Shown here piece by piece: positions 34,812-43,792 of a stretch of 55,810 nt of DNA (position 1 is its first letter; each line of letters opens with the position of its first letter). Location of the stretch: NCBI GenBank assembly GCA_937981555.1, contig CALJOK010000094.1:1-55810 (forward strand), read 5' to 3'. This stretch comes from an uncultured Saprospiraceae bacterium (GTDB lineage Bacteria; Bacteroidota; Bacteroidia; Chitinophagales; Saprospiraceae). The notes under the pieces were generated by a model. The model did not search any database, was not told the origin of the DNA, and was given only the letters and a program-made list of their open reading frames with translations. A program made the translations under genes and the position numbers.

Positions 34812-34877
34812 ACAATATTAATATAATTTTTATTCTATCACCTGTTTGTTTTTTACAAACCTAAAACCTCCCTTGCT

Positions 34878-35756
34878 ATGAAAAAAGCATTACTCTTTTC
34901 TTTCGCTCTCTGCCTTACGCTTAGCTTACAAGCAGAACTTCATTACACTAGTTACGGCCCAAATGGTTGGCACATCGACATGAATGAAAATGTGGTTGTG
35001 GATATTGACAATGATGGCGCTAATGATTTCTATGTGAATGGCTGGAATAACGAATTAGGATTTGTTCCGATTTTTGGAAAAGGATGTTTCTCAAGTCCTA
35101 ACGGATCAGCTACTACTATTTTCGGTTCACGCGAACTAACGATTCACCAAGCAGGTGATATTATGGATGCTTCAGTTAACACTTTTGAATTTATTGATGA
35201 TGGTCGAGGATCTGGTTATTCTGCCGACACCGATCAATTAGCTGATGGTTGGGTAAGTGGAGAAGATCGATATGTTGCGTTTTTTATTTTTGGAAGTGGT
35301 CGATTTGGTTGGATGAGAGTTGCAATGGATGTGCCTAATCAAAAAGTAATCATCAAAGAAATGGCTTACGATACTGAATACTATGGTGAAATTGAGATAG
35401 GTTATACTGGCCAAGCTGCTACGGTACCTACTATAGATTCAAAAGAAAAACTAAGCAGCTTTGAGGCACCACCAGTTGCAACTGAAGAAATAGAAAAAGA
35501 CCTTCAAGAATTATCTGTCTTCCCGAACCCTGCTAACGAATTAGTCAATATCAATTTCGATTACCAAGGTGTTGACCAACTTTCTATCATAGTGGTTAAT
35601 AGTGTGGGAAAAGAAGTTTTCCGAAATGCAACTAATGTAAGTACAGGAACAGTCAATCTCGAGATCTCTACTTCTACTTGGAATTCTGGAATATATTTCA
35701 TCAAGTTCCAAAGCGAGAAAGGAGTCAAAACAGAAAGGCTATCTGTTGCTAAGTAG
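34878..35756 (+). CDS. Secreted protein with T9SS type A domain
   Basis: 292 residues. Signal peptide LLFSFALCLTLSLQA. Residues about 20-175 are a beta-rich domain beginning HYTSYGPNGWHIDMNE with an Asp-rich calcium-type loop (VDIDNDGANDFYV) and FIFGSGRFGWMRVAMDV; it is similar in kind to domains of unknown function found in many Bacteroidota secreted proteins. A Glu/Ala/Pro linker follows, then a type A sorting domain (SVFPNPANELVNINF, VVNSVGKEVF, WNSGIYFIKFQ). Exported by T9SS; function unknown. Terminated by the hairpin at 35783. Confidence 0.82.
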   Translation: MKKALLFSFALCLTLSLQAELHYTSYGPNGWHIDMNENVVVDIDNDGANDFYVNGWNNELGFVPIFGKGCFSSPNGSATTIFGSRELTIHQAGDIMDASVNTFEFIDDGRGSGYSADTDQLADGWVSGEDRYVAFFIFGSGRFGWMRVAMDVPNQKVIIKEMAYDTEYYGEIEIGYTGQAATVPTIDSKEKLSSFEAPPVATEEIEKDLQELSVFPNPANELVNINFDYQGVDQLSIIVVNSVGKEVFRNATNVSTGTVNLEISTSTWNSGIYFIKFQSEKGVKTERLSVAK

Positions 35757-35782
35757 CAATTCTATTTAACTTGTTAAAAAAG

Positions 35783-35822
35783 AGAGGTACTTCCAAAATA
35801 ATTGGGGGTACCTCTTTTTTTG
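35783..35822 (+). terminator. Terminator after the T9SS cargo gene
   Basis: Arms AGAGGTAC/GTACCTCT, then seven T. Confidence 0.85.
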
Positions 35823-35837
35823 TGCTTGAAAAAAGAA

Positions 35838-35845
35838 TAAATTTG
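35838..35845 (+). promoter_or_regulatory. -7 promoter element (TAAATTTG) of the hydrolase gene
   Basis: Exact TAnnTTTG match 32 bp before the start at 35877 and just behind the preceding terminator. Confidence 0.65.
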
Positions 35846-35876
35846 CACTTTTTCAAACAACTATGAATCGCCGCTA

Positions 35877-36851
35877 ATGCTAAAAAAATCATCTCCCGAA
35901 ATTGTTTCCTTGGTTGAACATTATAAAAAAAGATTAGGGAAAATTAACCTTACCTTTTCTGAACAAAAAAGTGGGATTGAGCAAACTATTGATTTCCTAT
36001 CTCCTGCCTTAAAAGAAGATAATCATCCTCGAATTTTTTATCATGGAAAACCTACTCAAGATGTAATCATCCTGACTCATGGACTTTCTGACTCTCCATA
36101 TTATGTAAAAGATATTGGAAGAAAATTTTACAAAGCAGGCTGCAATGTTATCCTTACCCTTTTGCCCGGTCATGGACGAGTCGAAATAGGAGGAAAAATG
36201 GAGGAGGAAAAACTAAAAAGGAAATGGAGAAAAGAACTTGACATAGCAGTTGATATTTCCAAAACTTTGGGAAAAAGAATTTCCTTAGGTGGCTTCTCGA
36301 CTGGGGCTTGCCTCAGTTTAAATAAAGCGTTGCGTGATCCAAAATTAATTTCAGGTGGACTCTTTCTTTTTTCAGCGGCATTGGATTTAGGCTACATTGC
36401 ACATGGAACAAATTATTTTCCATTCGCTCACACCATTGCTCGTTATACCGATGGCCAATTAAAATCAATTGGATCGAATCCTTATCGATATCCTTATTTG
36501 AATAATGCTGCGGGACTTGAAGTGGTCAGATTAATTGATGAAACTTGGAAAAGGTTGGCGGATCAGAAAATTGATCAACCCGTTTTTATTGCACATTCTG
36601 TTCATGATACTCGAGTTAGTTTTGGAGGAATCCAAACATTTATGACCACGCATGTCAAAAGAGGTTTTACCTTTCTGATTTCTGAAAATATTGCCCACTC
36701 TCAGTTAGTTTTAAAAAAATCAATCCCACTTGACCTTAATCAAAAACATGGCGTCAGAGACACACCTCCTGCGAATCCAAAATTTAATTGGATGATGGAA
36801 AATGCGATTCGGTATTTTCAAGATGAAGTGGTGGGGAAGGAGAAAAAGTAA
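35877..36851 (+). CDS. Alpha/beta hydrolase
   Basis: 324 residues, no signal peptide. The fold is shown by the oxyanion segment VIILTHGLSDSPYYV, the nucleophile elbow GGFSTGACLS (Ser141), the acid strand FIAHSVHDTRVSF and the late histidine in ENIAHSQLVL. The helix-loop LTLLPGHGRVEIGGKM after strand 4 resembles monoacylglycerol-lipase and carboxylesterase-like members. Substrate unknown; probably a cytoplasmic esterase. Promoter at 35838; the next gene starts 44 bp later and may be co-transcribed. Confidence 0.82.
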   Translation: MLKKSSPEIVSLVEHYKKRLGKINLTFSEQKSGIEQTIDFLSPALKEDNHPRIFYHGKPTQDVIILTHGLSDSPYYVKDIGRKFYKAGCNVILTLLPGHGRVEIGGKMEEEKLKRKWRKELDIAVDISKTLGKRISLGGFSTGACLSLNKALRDPKLISGGLFLFSAALDLGYIAHGTNYFPFAHTIARYTDGQLKSIGSNPYRYPYLNNAAGLEVVRLIDETWKRLADQKIDQPVFIAHSVHDTRVSFGGIQTFMTTHVKRGFTFLISENIAHSQLVLKKSIPLDLNQKHGVRDTPPANPKFNWMMENAIRYFQDEVVGKEKK

Positions 36852-36895
36852 AATGCTAATTTGTTCTTAGAAAATTAAAACTTGATATTTTGCTT

Positions 36896-38296
36896 ATGAA
36901 AAATACGCTCTTACTCTTTATATTTTTATTTACTCAGATTGCTTTTGGACAGAAGGGGTTTAAAAAAGTGGAAATCGAAGTCGATCTTGAAGATCATTTT
37001 TACTACTATACTCCTAAACAAAAACTTACTATTTATAAAAATAAACCAAAACAACTTAACTTCAGAGGAATGGTTTATTTCAACCCTGCTGACTACCTTC
37101 CTATAGGTGAAAAACACGCCAGAGGTATTATTCCCGCAACTCGTTACTATTTTCAAAAATCAGATTTAAGACCTCATAAAACTGTAATCAGAAATGGAAG
37201 GGAAATATGCACCAAAGAATACTATGAAGAACGAAATCTAGTTTTGGAAGAGGATATAATTGATGGAGTTTTTCATAAATATCAACTACCTCGAGAAAAA
37301 TTAGAAGGATTATTTTATCCTTTTTTTTTCAAAAAACATGAAGTAACCAATACTGAATATTGGGAGTTTTTAGAATCGGTAGGTGAAACAATTGATTCTT
37401 CAATTTACTACAAAGACCTCATTTATTCATATAAACAAAATGGTCAATTAATTCATGTACCAATCTACCCTGATACTTCATGCTGGGAAAAAGATAAAGC
37501 TAATCACTACTATTTATCTAAAGATTATTTCACTCGTCCAATAACATCAGAATATCCTGTCATTGGAATAAATTATCATCAAGCTAAAGCATTTTGTCAT
37601 TGGAAGACAAAACATCTACAACAATTACTTGGAAAAAATTCGAAGCAATTTAAACTCAAAGTAGATTTGCCTAGTGAATTAGAGTGGGAATGGATGGCAA
37701 TTTCAAATAATACAAAAGAAGATAGAGTACTTACCTATTCTTCTATGGATGACAATGATTGGATGACTGACCTTTCTCTGGTACATAATTATCAAGAAAT
37801 GAAATTTAAACATCATCTCTTGAAATCTGTTTATCCTCAACGTGATGGTTTTCATGGGGCTTCTTATCTTCACAATGCTAATCTAGAGGATAAAGAGCTT
37901 CAAAAAAGTTGGATTAAATCAAAAAAGAAATTTCCAAAATCTCGTAACCATATGGATAATTTAGATAGGAACAATATATCTGGAATGGCTGATAATGTCT
38001 CCGAATGGCTTCGAGATACTTACAAAGAAAATTGGCAATTAATGTTTCAGCGTCAACTAAAATTATGGGAACAAGAGAATACGCCCGAATCTCTACTACT
38101 TCATCAAATTGCACTTTATCACAATTCGCATGTGGATAAAGATGGACATTTAGTCAAAGGAGGAAATTGGATAGATAACCGTTATTCAAATTCTAATGGA
38201 AAAAATAAAGAAGGTATCCATGCTAAAACTTTTCTATCGCCAACAAAATCTCATTCAACTTTAGGTTTCCGATATGTAGTTTATTTTATAGAATAA
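36896..38296 (+). CDS. Secreted SUMF1/formylglycine-generating-enzyme-like protein
   Basis: 466 residues from the ATG at 36896; a TTG two codons earlier is in frame but less likely. Signal peptide LLLFIFLFTQIAFGQ. Fold markers: FFFKKHEVTNTEYWEFLESV, YPVIGINYHQAKAFCHWK, LPSELEWEWMA, NVSEWLRDTY and the closing LVKGGNWI then STLGFRYVVYF. These are the SUMF1/FGE-sulfatase and EgtB-type blocks, also found in GldJ/GldK gliding proteins. The paired catalytic cysteines of true FGE are absent in the C-terminal region, so a structural rather than an enzymatic role is more likely. About 150 unmatched N-terminal residues precede the domain. Confidence 0.78.
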   Translation: MKNTLLLFIFLFTQIAFGQKGFKKVEIEVDLEDHFYYYTPKQKLTIYKNKPKQLNFRGMVYFNPADYLPIGEKHARGIIPATRYYFQKSDLRPHKTVIRNGREICTKEYYEERNLVLEEDIIDGVFHKYQLPREKLEGLFYPFFFKKHEVTNTEYWEFLESVGETIDSSIYYKDLIYSYKQNGQLIHVPIYPDTSCWEKDKANHYYLSKDYFTRPITSEYPVIGINYHQAKAFCHWKTKHLQQLLGKNSKQFKLKVDLPSELEWEWMAISNNTKEDRVLTYSSMDDNDWMTDLSLVHNYQEMKFKHHLLKSVYPQRDGFHGASYLHNANLEDKELQKSWIKSKKKFPKSRNHMDNLDRNNISGMADNVSEWLRDTYKENWQLMFQRQLKLWEQENTPESLLLHQIALYHNSHVDKDGHLVKGGNWIDNRYSNSNGKNKEGIHAKTFLSPTKSHSTLGFRYVVYFIE

Positions 38297-38427
38297 AAGG
38301 AACCCTATAAAAATAAGTATGGTTTTCCTTTTATCGAATTTCCCTAGACACTCGTCTAAGCAACTGGAAGTCGATTAATATTTTTTTGATATTGATACCT
38401 CAATCGCTAATCAAAAAAATTAATAAA

Positions 38428-38754
38428 ATGAGAATCATATCAGTAAACATCGGCAGCACAATAATTGAATTTGATAATGACATGTGGACAGGACATGAAA
38501 ATATTTATGTCAATGGAGAATTAATTTCCAGAAAATTCTCCTGGTTTGGAACAGATCATATTTTTGATGTAGAGGAAGATGGTGAGTGGGTAGAATATGT
38601 TTTGACTACAGGTTTTGGATGGATGGGAATTACCGCAGATATCACTCGAAATGGCGTTCCAATTTTAGAATCAGGCAGACATGGAATGAATTTAACCATA
38701 TCTAATTGCGCGCTTGAAGCGCCTAAAAGTTATCGGTCAAATGATTTTGTATAA
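38428..38754 (+). CDS. Small beta-rich hypothetical protein
   Basis: 108 residues from the ATG at 38428 (MRIISVNIGSTIIEFDNDMW); the frame extends upstream to 38386 without an expected start. No signal peptide, no membrane segment; predicted beta strands such as ENIYVNGELISRKFSWFG and WVEYVLTTGFGWMGITADI. It resembles short Bacteroidota proteins of unknown function that sit alone. Followed by a terminator at 38784. Confidence 0.6.
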   Translation: MRIISVNIGSTIIEFDNDMWTGHENIYVNGELISRKFSWFGTDHIFDVEEDGEWVEYVLTTGFGWMGITADITRNGVPILESGRHGMNLTISNCALEAPKSYRSNDFV

Positions 38755-38783
38755 AAAAGTTAGTTAGTTAAAAAATGGTCTTT

Positions 38784-38818
38784 AAAAGCTGTTTGATTTA
38801 TTTCAAACAGCTTTTTTT
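38784..38818 (+). terminator. Terminator overlapping the next promoter
   Basis: Arms AAAAGCTGTTTGA and TCAAACAGCTTTT, then a T-run that merges into the promoter box at 38818. Confidence 0.85.
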
Positions 38819-38825
38819 ATCTTCG
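38818..38825 (+). promoter_or_regulatory. -7 promoter element (TATCTTCG) of the AAA ATPase gene
   Basis: TAnnTTCG match 14 bp before the start codon at 38839; TTTG in the terminator stem could act as the -33 element. Confidence 0.55.
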
Positions 38826-38838
38826 CGAAAAATAAAAC

Positions 38839-39636
38839 ATGATCCTTTCCACTTTAAGAATTAGAAATTTCCCAGAAGAGGAGGCTGACAAGTTTCCTTG
38901 GACACTACCAGTCTTAAAAAATTTAGACGAATTAATCTTTGAAAAAAACATTAGCTTTTTTGTAGGAGAAAATGGAAGCGGTAAATCAACTATCCTCGAA
39001 GCAATTGCAGCCTATACGGAAGTTCCCTTGGCTGGTAGTTTTCGATTGGAAGATGATTCGTCATTAGCAGCAGCAAATGAGTTAGCCAACTATCTAAGTA
39101 TTCGCTATGCTGAAAAAACGAGGCAAGGATTTTTTGTTCGAGCGGAAGACTTTATTGGCTTTTCCAGAAATATTAAAAACCAAATTAAGGAACTAGATCA
39201 GGAGATTAAAGAAGTAAAAGAAAGTTTTACTGGTGGAGATATTAAATTAACTTTAGGCACTATCGAAGGAGAAAAGAATCAATTGATCAAACGGTATTCT
39301 CATGACTTAGAAGCGATGTCTCATGGAGAAGGATTTATGAAATTTTTCACTTCAAGAATTACTGGCAAAGGACTTTATCTAATTGATGAGCCCGAAGCTG
39401 CTCTTTCTCCAACTCGCCAATTGAGTTTACTTTCATTGATTATCGAGAAAGTAAAACAGACTGGTTCGCACTTTATCATTGCGACCCATTCTCCGATCAT
39501 TATGTCTTTACCTGAGTCTGAAGTTTTTTATTTTCAGAATGGAAAAATTTCAAAAGTGAATTACCGAGAGACGGAGCATTACCTTTTGACCAAAGCGATA
39601 TTGGATAATCCAGAAAATGTGATGAAGGAATTATGA
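38839..39636 (+). CDS. AAA/ABC-type ATPase (predicted ATP-binding protein)
   Basis: 265 residues. Walker A FFVGENGSGKSTILEAIA near 42-50, a short helical insert with a coiled coil (residues about 115-140), signature-like LEAMSHGEGFMKFF, Walker B GLYLIDEPEAALS near 178-190 and the D-loop/H-loop HFIIATHSPIIMSLP. This is the ABC-ATPase-like AAA_21 architecture of free-standing predicted ATPases of the OLD/RecF-like group. No nuclease domain is attached and no partner gene is nearby. Function unknown; DNA- or RNA-related roles are common in the group. Confidence 0.85.
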   Translation: MILSTLRIRNFPEEEADKFPWTLPVLKNLDELIFEKNISFFVGENGSGKSTILEAIAAYTEVPLAGSFRLEDDSSLAAANELANYLSIRYAEKTRQGFFVRAEDFIGFSRNIKNQIKELDQEIKEVKESFTGGDIKLTLGTIEGEKNQLIKRYSHDLEAMSHGEGFMKFFTSRITGKGLYLIDEPEAALSPTRQLSLLSLIIEKVKQTGSHFIIATHSPIIMSLPESEVFYFQNGKISKVNYRETEHYLLTKAILDNPENVMKEL

Positions 39637-39643
39637 TTACAAA

Positions 39644-41053
39644 TTAAAAAACAATCAATTTTTCACTCACCCTTTCTCCTTCATTACTCAGAGTAATGAT
39701 ATAATTTCCTTTTTCAAAATTCGACAAGTCTAATTGATATTGGTAACCCATCTGATTTATTTTTTCAGAAAAAATCTCTTGTCCTAAAATAGTAAAGACC
39801 TGAATCGTCGTCGTTGAATTTGACAGTAAATTAGATTGGATGGTAAACCTCCCTGCAGTTGGATTTGGAAAAAGAAATAAGTTTTTTTCATCTTCATCTA
39901 GTGGACAATCTACGCCTCCGTTGTATCTATAATCCATCCTATAATTCGGCTGATCGTTGTACTTTCCGATTTGTGATTTTAATTGTCCATTGCAATAGTA
40001 ATCGTAGGTAGTAGTGCGTTTTGTAACTGAATTTTCATGGCGCTGTGTAAATTCTTCTTTTAAAAATATTCGATCTTTTAAATCGTAATGGTAAGCAAAA
40101 CTATCACTTTGCAAATGTTCATAATATCTTCCATCACTAAGATTTTGTGTTTGATATTTTTGCTCCGTTTCCATTTCATTTTTAGACGTATAAGTATTTA
40201 TTGTTAAGAATGAGTCAATGGAATTATTTTTAAAAGACTCTACAAAATATCTAACTCGTTGTTCGTCATCATCAAATTCTGATTCTAAGATATTTTTGGT
40301 TTCCCATTCATTGCTACTTTCGTTATATTCATAAAAAGTAATGACTTCAGTTTTTCCATCATTCGAATATTCATAAATGTATTTATTCAATTCCTGCATG
40401 ACTTCCAATACGTTATTCCATCTATAAAAATAGGTGCTAAAAAGTTGGCAATCATTTGTGTATTCCATTTCCCAAGTACGCCCATGTTGCATTTTTCCAT
40501 CATCATAAAAACTAAATATGTTCTCTTTGCTCAAACAATTTTGCGCATTTAAAAAACTATCTCGTTGAGATCTTAAAATGTAATTACCCATTTCATTTTT
40601 CTCATACATTTTAGTTGTTCTTCGATTCTCAATTTCATCTTTTTCAAAAACAATTTTTTGTTGTCTTACTGCTTCCCCCCAAGAACTACTCGAAGTAACC
40701 AATTGCTCGATCTTCTCCTGTTCAGCATTATAGCTATATACATTGACCTCATTAATCCACGCATTGGGCCCAAAATGATAGTCATTCTTTTCTTTTAAAT
40801 TTCCGGCAGCATCATACTTTGAGGATGATCTTAAGTTGTTCGTTGGTGTATAATCTGAATACCTGGAATCTTTACGAAAAAATAATTCTTCTCTTTCCTG
40901 ATCATCATAACTCCAAGTATCAAAGGAATGGTAACTCCATTTTTCTGCAGTTGTATTCCATTGGGCATAGGCAATCTGACCAATCTTATTTTGAGAAAAA
41001 AGTTGGGAAGAAAATAACAATGAAAAGAAGAAGAATGATAGAAATAGTTTCAT
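39644..41053 (-). CDS. Secreted protein with T9SS type A domain
   Basis: 469 residues from the ATG at 41053, giving the signal peptide LSFFFFSLLFSSQLFSQ; a start at 41107 lies at the promoter box and is excluded. The body is about 350 residues of repeated hydrophilic beta strands such as YDDQEREELFFRKDSRYS, NVYSYNAEQEKIEQL and YIYEYSNDGKTEVITFYEYN, a YD-like periodic pattern common in Bacteroidota secreted proteins. The last 75 residues (LFLFPNPTAGRFTIQS, VFTILGQEIFSEKINQ, FEKGNYIITLSNEGERVS) are a type A sorting domain. Function unknown. Confidence 0.82.
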   Translation of the reverse strand: MKLFLSFFFFSLLFSSQLFSQNKIGQIAYAQWNTTAEKWSYHSFDTWSYDDQEREELFFRKDSRYSDYTPTNNLRSSSKYDAAGNLKEKNDYHFGPNAWINEVNVYSYNAEQEKIEQLVTSSSSWGEAVRQQKIVFEKDEIENRRTTKMYEKNEMGNYILRSQRDSFLNAQNCLSKENIFSFYDDGKMQHGRTWEMEYTNDCQLFSTYFYRWNNVLEVMQELNKYIYEYSNDGKTEVITFYEYNESSNEWETKNILESEFDDDEQRVRYFVESFKNNSIDSFLTINTYTSKNEMETEQKYQTQNLSDGRYYEHLQSDSFAYHYDLKDRIFLKEEFTQRHENSVTKRTTTYDYYCNGQLKSQIGKYNDQPNYRMDYRYNGGVDCPLDEDEKNLFLFPNPTAGRFTIQSNLLSNSTTTIQVFTILGQEIFSEKINQMGYQYQLDLSNFEKGNYIITLSNEGERVSEKLIVF

Positions 41054-41104
41054 ATCCTTTTTTTTGAAAAATTTAATAACGCTAACTTTCAATTTATAGA
41101 AAAA

Positions 41105-41112
41105 CAAATATA
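41105..41112 (-). promoter_or_regulatory. -7 promoter element (TATATTTG on the minus strand)
   Basis: Exact TAnnTTTG match on the minus strand upstream of the T9SS protein gene ending at 39644; predicts transcription from about 41098, upstream of the ATG at 41053. Confidence 0.65.
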
Positions 41113-41142
41113 CCTAAAGTTGGGTTTTCTTTTTCAATTCCA

Positions 41143-43584
41143 TCATTTATAAAACCTCGCCTGCTTAATATATATCTTCCGTCCACTCACCGTCGAGTCC
41201 ACTTTAAATTCAATATCTAAACCAAAATCTTGCTCCGTACAATTACAATCGTGGGGAACATTTTCATAAAAATATTTCTTCAAAGCTTTGGCGTAAGTTC
41301 CTAACTCCATAAGTTCCGCTTCAGTCATCACAGTCGCTCCATTCAAGGCTGGAATATTAGAAAAGGTTAAATACTCCACCATAAAATCTTCATTCGGAAT
41401 GATAGACCAAGTGAATAAGATTAATTGGTCATTCAAAATTCCAGGTTCTGGAAAAACAATACTGACATCTTTGTACTGCACATTGATGATAAAACCTGGA
41501 TTAGTATTATATAAATTTTTAGTAATCAAAACGCCATTAGCATCTTCATTCGGAAAAGATCGATGCACTAAAATCCCCATCGCGCAAGACGTGTGCACAA
41601 TGTTATAATAACTGCGCTCTTCGAAAGCTCGCCAATTCCAAAGGCCTGCCCAAACTTTTTTTATCGCTCGATCAATCGTTTTGGTCGGATGATCTTTCTT
41701 CGCAGAATACGAACTGTACAAACCTGCTCCTGAAAATGATTCTAAATCTTCCGCATTCGTTGAAGATCGAAATCGGTAGGCTGGGAAATTTTGGAAGTCG
41801 CCAATTCTATTTCCTACTAAATCCACCAAAACAGGATCAAGCGGATATGCTTTAATTTGATCTTGCAAATCTTCCAACATTGCTTTCCGAACGATGGGCG
41901 AATTAATAAAATCATCATTCGCCAACATTTGATCGATGACAAGATCAAGTCCTGAATCTTTGAGGTGTTGATCATAATAATAAAATGGAATCGCGAAAGC
42001 ATCTTCAGGTGTTGGAATCGGATTTCCATCTATCGAGACATTTAGCATTTCTGCAAAATTACTTGCCTTCCCTCCTACCACATCCAAGTCGTTATAATCT
42101 GCTTCGTGCAAATTAACCAAACCTTCCACCGACAAATCTGTCGATAATTCAATCGTATCCTGAGGTTCATGAGTTGACCAAAAAGCAGTTGCCTCAGCTA
42201 ATGTGGCAGACCTAATCTCGAATGAATCAGCTCGCACATTTAGATAAACTAATTCCCCCAAGAATGAATTCAAATCGACATCTTCCCAACCATCTCGCAA
42301 AGCCATGTTCGGTGTATTTCGATTATGACTTAGCACGTTGATATGACTCAAAGGAGTTTGAAATTCAGTTGTAATAATTCCTGCCACAACAGAAACATCA
42401 TTGGGAACACCATTTAATAAAACAATATCATGACGCCCCAAATAAGTGTTTTCCAAATCCACTATATCTACTTTATTCAAATATCCACAATTCTCTTCAA
42501 GGTTGAGTGCTTGATAATTTTGTCCAGCGTATAATTCTTCTGGAGTAATAATCGGCACATCGCAAAGATTAAACTCAGGTCGATTACCCAATAAAAAAAG
42601 TTTGCCTTCGAGATAAGATGTGGCAATTATTTTTTCATACATCAATTTTATTTTTTCGCAAGGCATTTCATTTGCTGAAACAAAATGGAGAATGTACTTA
42701 TCTAAACTTTGATAATAATTAAGGTTGGCGAGATACATATATCGATCATCATTTTCTCGATATTGAGTTTGATTAAATACGGCATGTCCTTTGGAAAAAT
42801 CCAATTGCTTCAACGCAAATTCATAATGCAATGGATAGCGTTTCGTATTGATATAATACATCAACTCATCTTCTGTATTGTAAATTAGTTTTACGGCATC
42901 CACTCCTCCATCATTAGTTCTCGCTGGATTACTGCTGATCAGATCAAACGCAATTGGATCGATCAATTCATTAAAATAATGAAGTTCATCATTTTCTTTT
43001 TTGAGCAAACTAATATTGAGAAAAGTATCTCTACCAGACAATCTAACTGCTCGTCGATAATATCCCTCCTTTGTCAAAATCAATGTATCAGGTCTTGCTA
43101 CCACAGTCGAACGATGCCAAATCGCTTCTCGATCTGAGATCATCGTATATTCCCCATTTGAAAAAATTTTAAAACTTTGCATTTCATCAATTGTCGAAAC
43201 CCGCAATAAATAAATCCCAATAGGCAAGTCAGGAAAAAGATAACTTCCACTATTCCCTAATTTTGATTCTCGCAAAACTTCTCTCCCATCCATGGAAAAC
43301 ATTTCCAAACTTATTTCAAAATCTCCATCCCAAATCAAGGAATTATTAAAAAAGCGATAACTATTAATTGGATTGGTGATGCTATCTAACGCTGTATTCT
43401 TTATAATAAAATCTCCAAAGGAATTTGAGATTTGTTCTAAAGGAGAATTGAGCAATTCAACTTTCACACCAACCAAAGCACTACGATTGGCAACGTCTTG
43501 AATGTGTCCATTGTAAATAGCTTGTCCCTGAAGAAAGATGGGAAAAAGAACAAGAATAAAAATTTTAGTTATTAAGTTTTTCAT
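41143..43584 (-). CDS. Secreted protein with a phosphohistidine domain followed by a PEP/pyruvate-binding domain (glucan-dikinase-like order)
   Basis: 813 residues with a signal peptide (FILVLFPIFLQGQ). A carboxypeptidase-regulatory-like segment follows, and near residues 95-145 a stretch like the T9SS sorting fold (LEMFSMDGREVLRE, LPIGIYLLRVST) but inside the protein. After an unmatched middle comes the block FQTPLSHINVLSHNR (His about 413), which resembles the phosphohistidine motif of glucan water dikinases and PEP synthases. Then the PPDK_N-type nucleotide-binding domain, VGGKASNFAEML near 503, FRSSTNAEDLESFSGAGLY near 604 and CAMGILVHRSF. The His domain before the nucleotide domain, with no C-terminal TIM barrel, is the order of glucan water dikinases. 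Secretion of such an ATP-dependent enzyme is unexpected. The next gene upstream is divergent. Confidence 0.75.
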   Translation of the reverse strand: MKNLITKIFILVLFPIFLQGQAIYNGHIQDVANRSALVGVKVELLNSPLEQISNSFGDFIIKNTALDSITNPINSYRFFNNSLIWDGDFEISLEMFSMDGREVLRESKLGNSGSYLFPDLPIGIYLLRVSTIDEMQSFKIFSNGEYTMISDREAIWHRSTVVARPDTLILTKEGYYRRAVRLSGRDTFLNISLLKKENDELHYFNELIDPIAFDLISSNPARTNDGGVDAVKLIYNTEDELMYYINTKRYPLHYEFALKQLDFSKGHAVFNQTQYRENDDRYMYLANLNYYQSLDKYILHFVSANEMPCEKIKLMYEKIIATSYLEGKLFLLGNRPEFNLCDVPIITPEELYAGQNYQALNLEENCGYLNKVDIVDLENTYLGRHDIVLLNGVPNDVSVVAGIITTEFQTPLSHINVLSHNRNTPNMALRDGWEDVDLNSFLGELVYLNVRADSFEIRSATLAEATAFWSTHEPQDTIELSTDLSVEGLVNLHEADYNDLDVVGGKASNFAEMLNVSIDGNPIPTPEDAFAIPFYYYDQHLKDSGLDLVIDQMLANDDFINSPIVRKAMLEDLQDQIKAYPLDPVLVDLVGNRIGDFQNFPAYRFRSSTNAEDLESFSGAGLYSSYSAKKDHPTKTIDRAIKKVWAGLWNWRAFEERSYYNIVHTSCAMGILVHRSFPNEDANGVLITKNLYNTNPGFIINVQYKDVSIVFPEPGILNDQLILFTWSIIPNEDFMVEYLTFSNIPALNGATVMTEAELMELGTYAKALKKYFYENVPHDCNCTEQDFGLDIEFKVDSTVSGRKIYIKQARFYK

Positions 43585-43615
43585 AAAGCTAATTTATCCA
43601 TTGTTTATATAGACT

Positions 43616-43623
43616 CAAAAATA
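43616..43623 (-). promoter_or_regulatory. -7 promoter element (TATTTTTG on the minus strand)
   Basis: Exact TAnnTTTG match on the minus strand; predicted start of transcription near 43609, about 25 bp before the ATG at 43584. Confidence 0.6.
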
Positions 43624-43648
43624 CGAAAAAAGGTTGGGTCAGATTGTT

Positions 43649-43681
43649 ACGTGGTGGTCTGTGTTCAAAAGATCACCTTTT
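43649..43681. repeat. Copy of the ACGTGGTGGTCTG motif with a small hairpin
   Basis: ACGTGGTGGTCTG (43649-43661), identical to the arm of the inverted repeat at 27365, then TTCAAAAG/CTTTTGAA around a 5-base loop. It lies between two divergent promoters. Confidence 0.5.
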
Positions 43682-43747
43682 GAAATTTTTATATTAAACA
43701 TATATAAGATAATTATTTTCCTTATCCCCTGAGGAATGAGTTCTAAA

Positions 43748-43755
43748 TATATTTG
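43748..43755 (+). promoter_or_regulatory. -7 promoter element (TATATTTG) of the DUF1800/DUF1501 operon
   Basis: Exact TAnnTTTG match, 38 bp before the start at 43793. Confidence 0.65.
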
Positions 43756-43792
43756 GAAATAAAACCGTAAACAATCTAAATTAAAACCCTCT

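Noticed and set aside
36886-36893. TATTTTGC as promoter of the SUMF1-like gene
   Set aside because: It is one base short of the consensus and would start transcription at or after the ATG; transcription from the upstream hydrolase gene is simpler.
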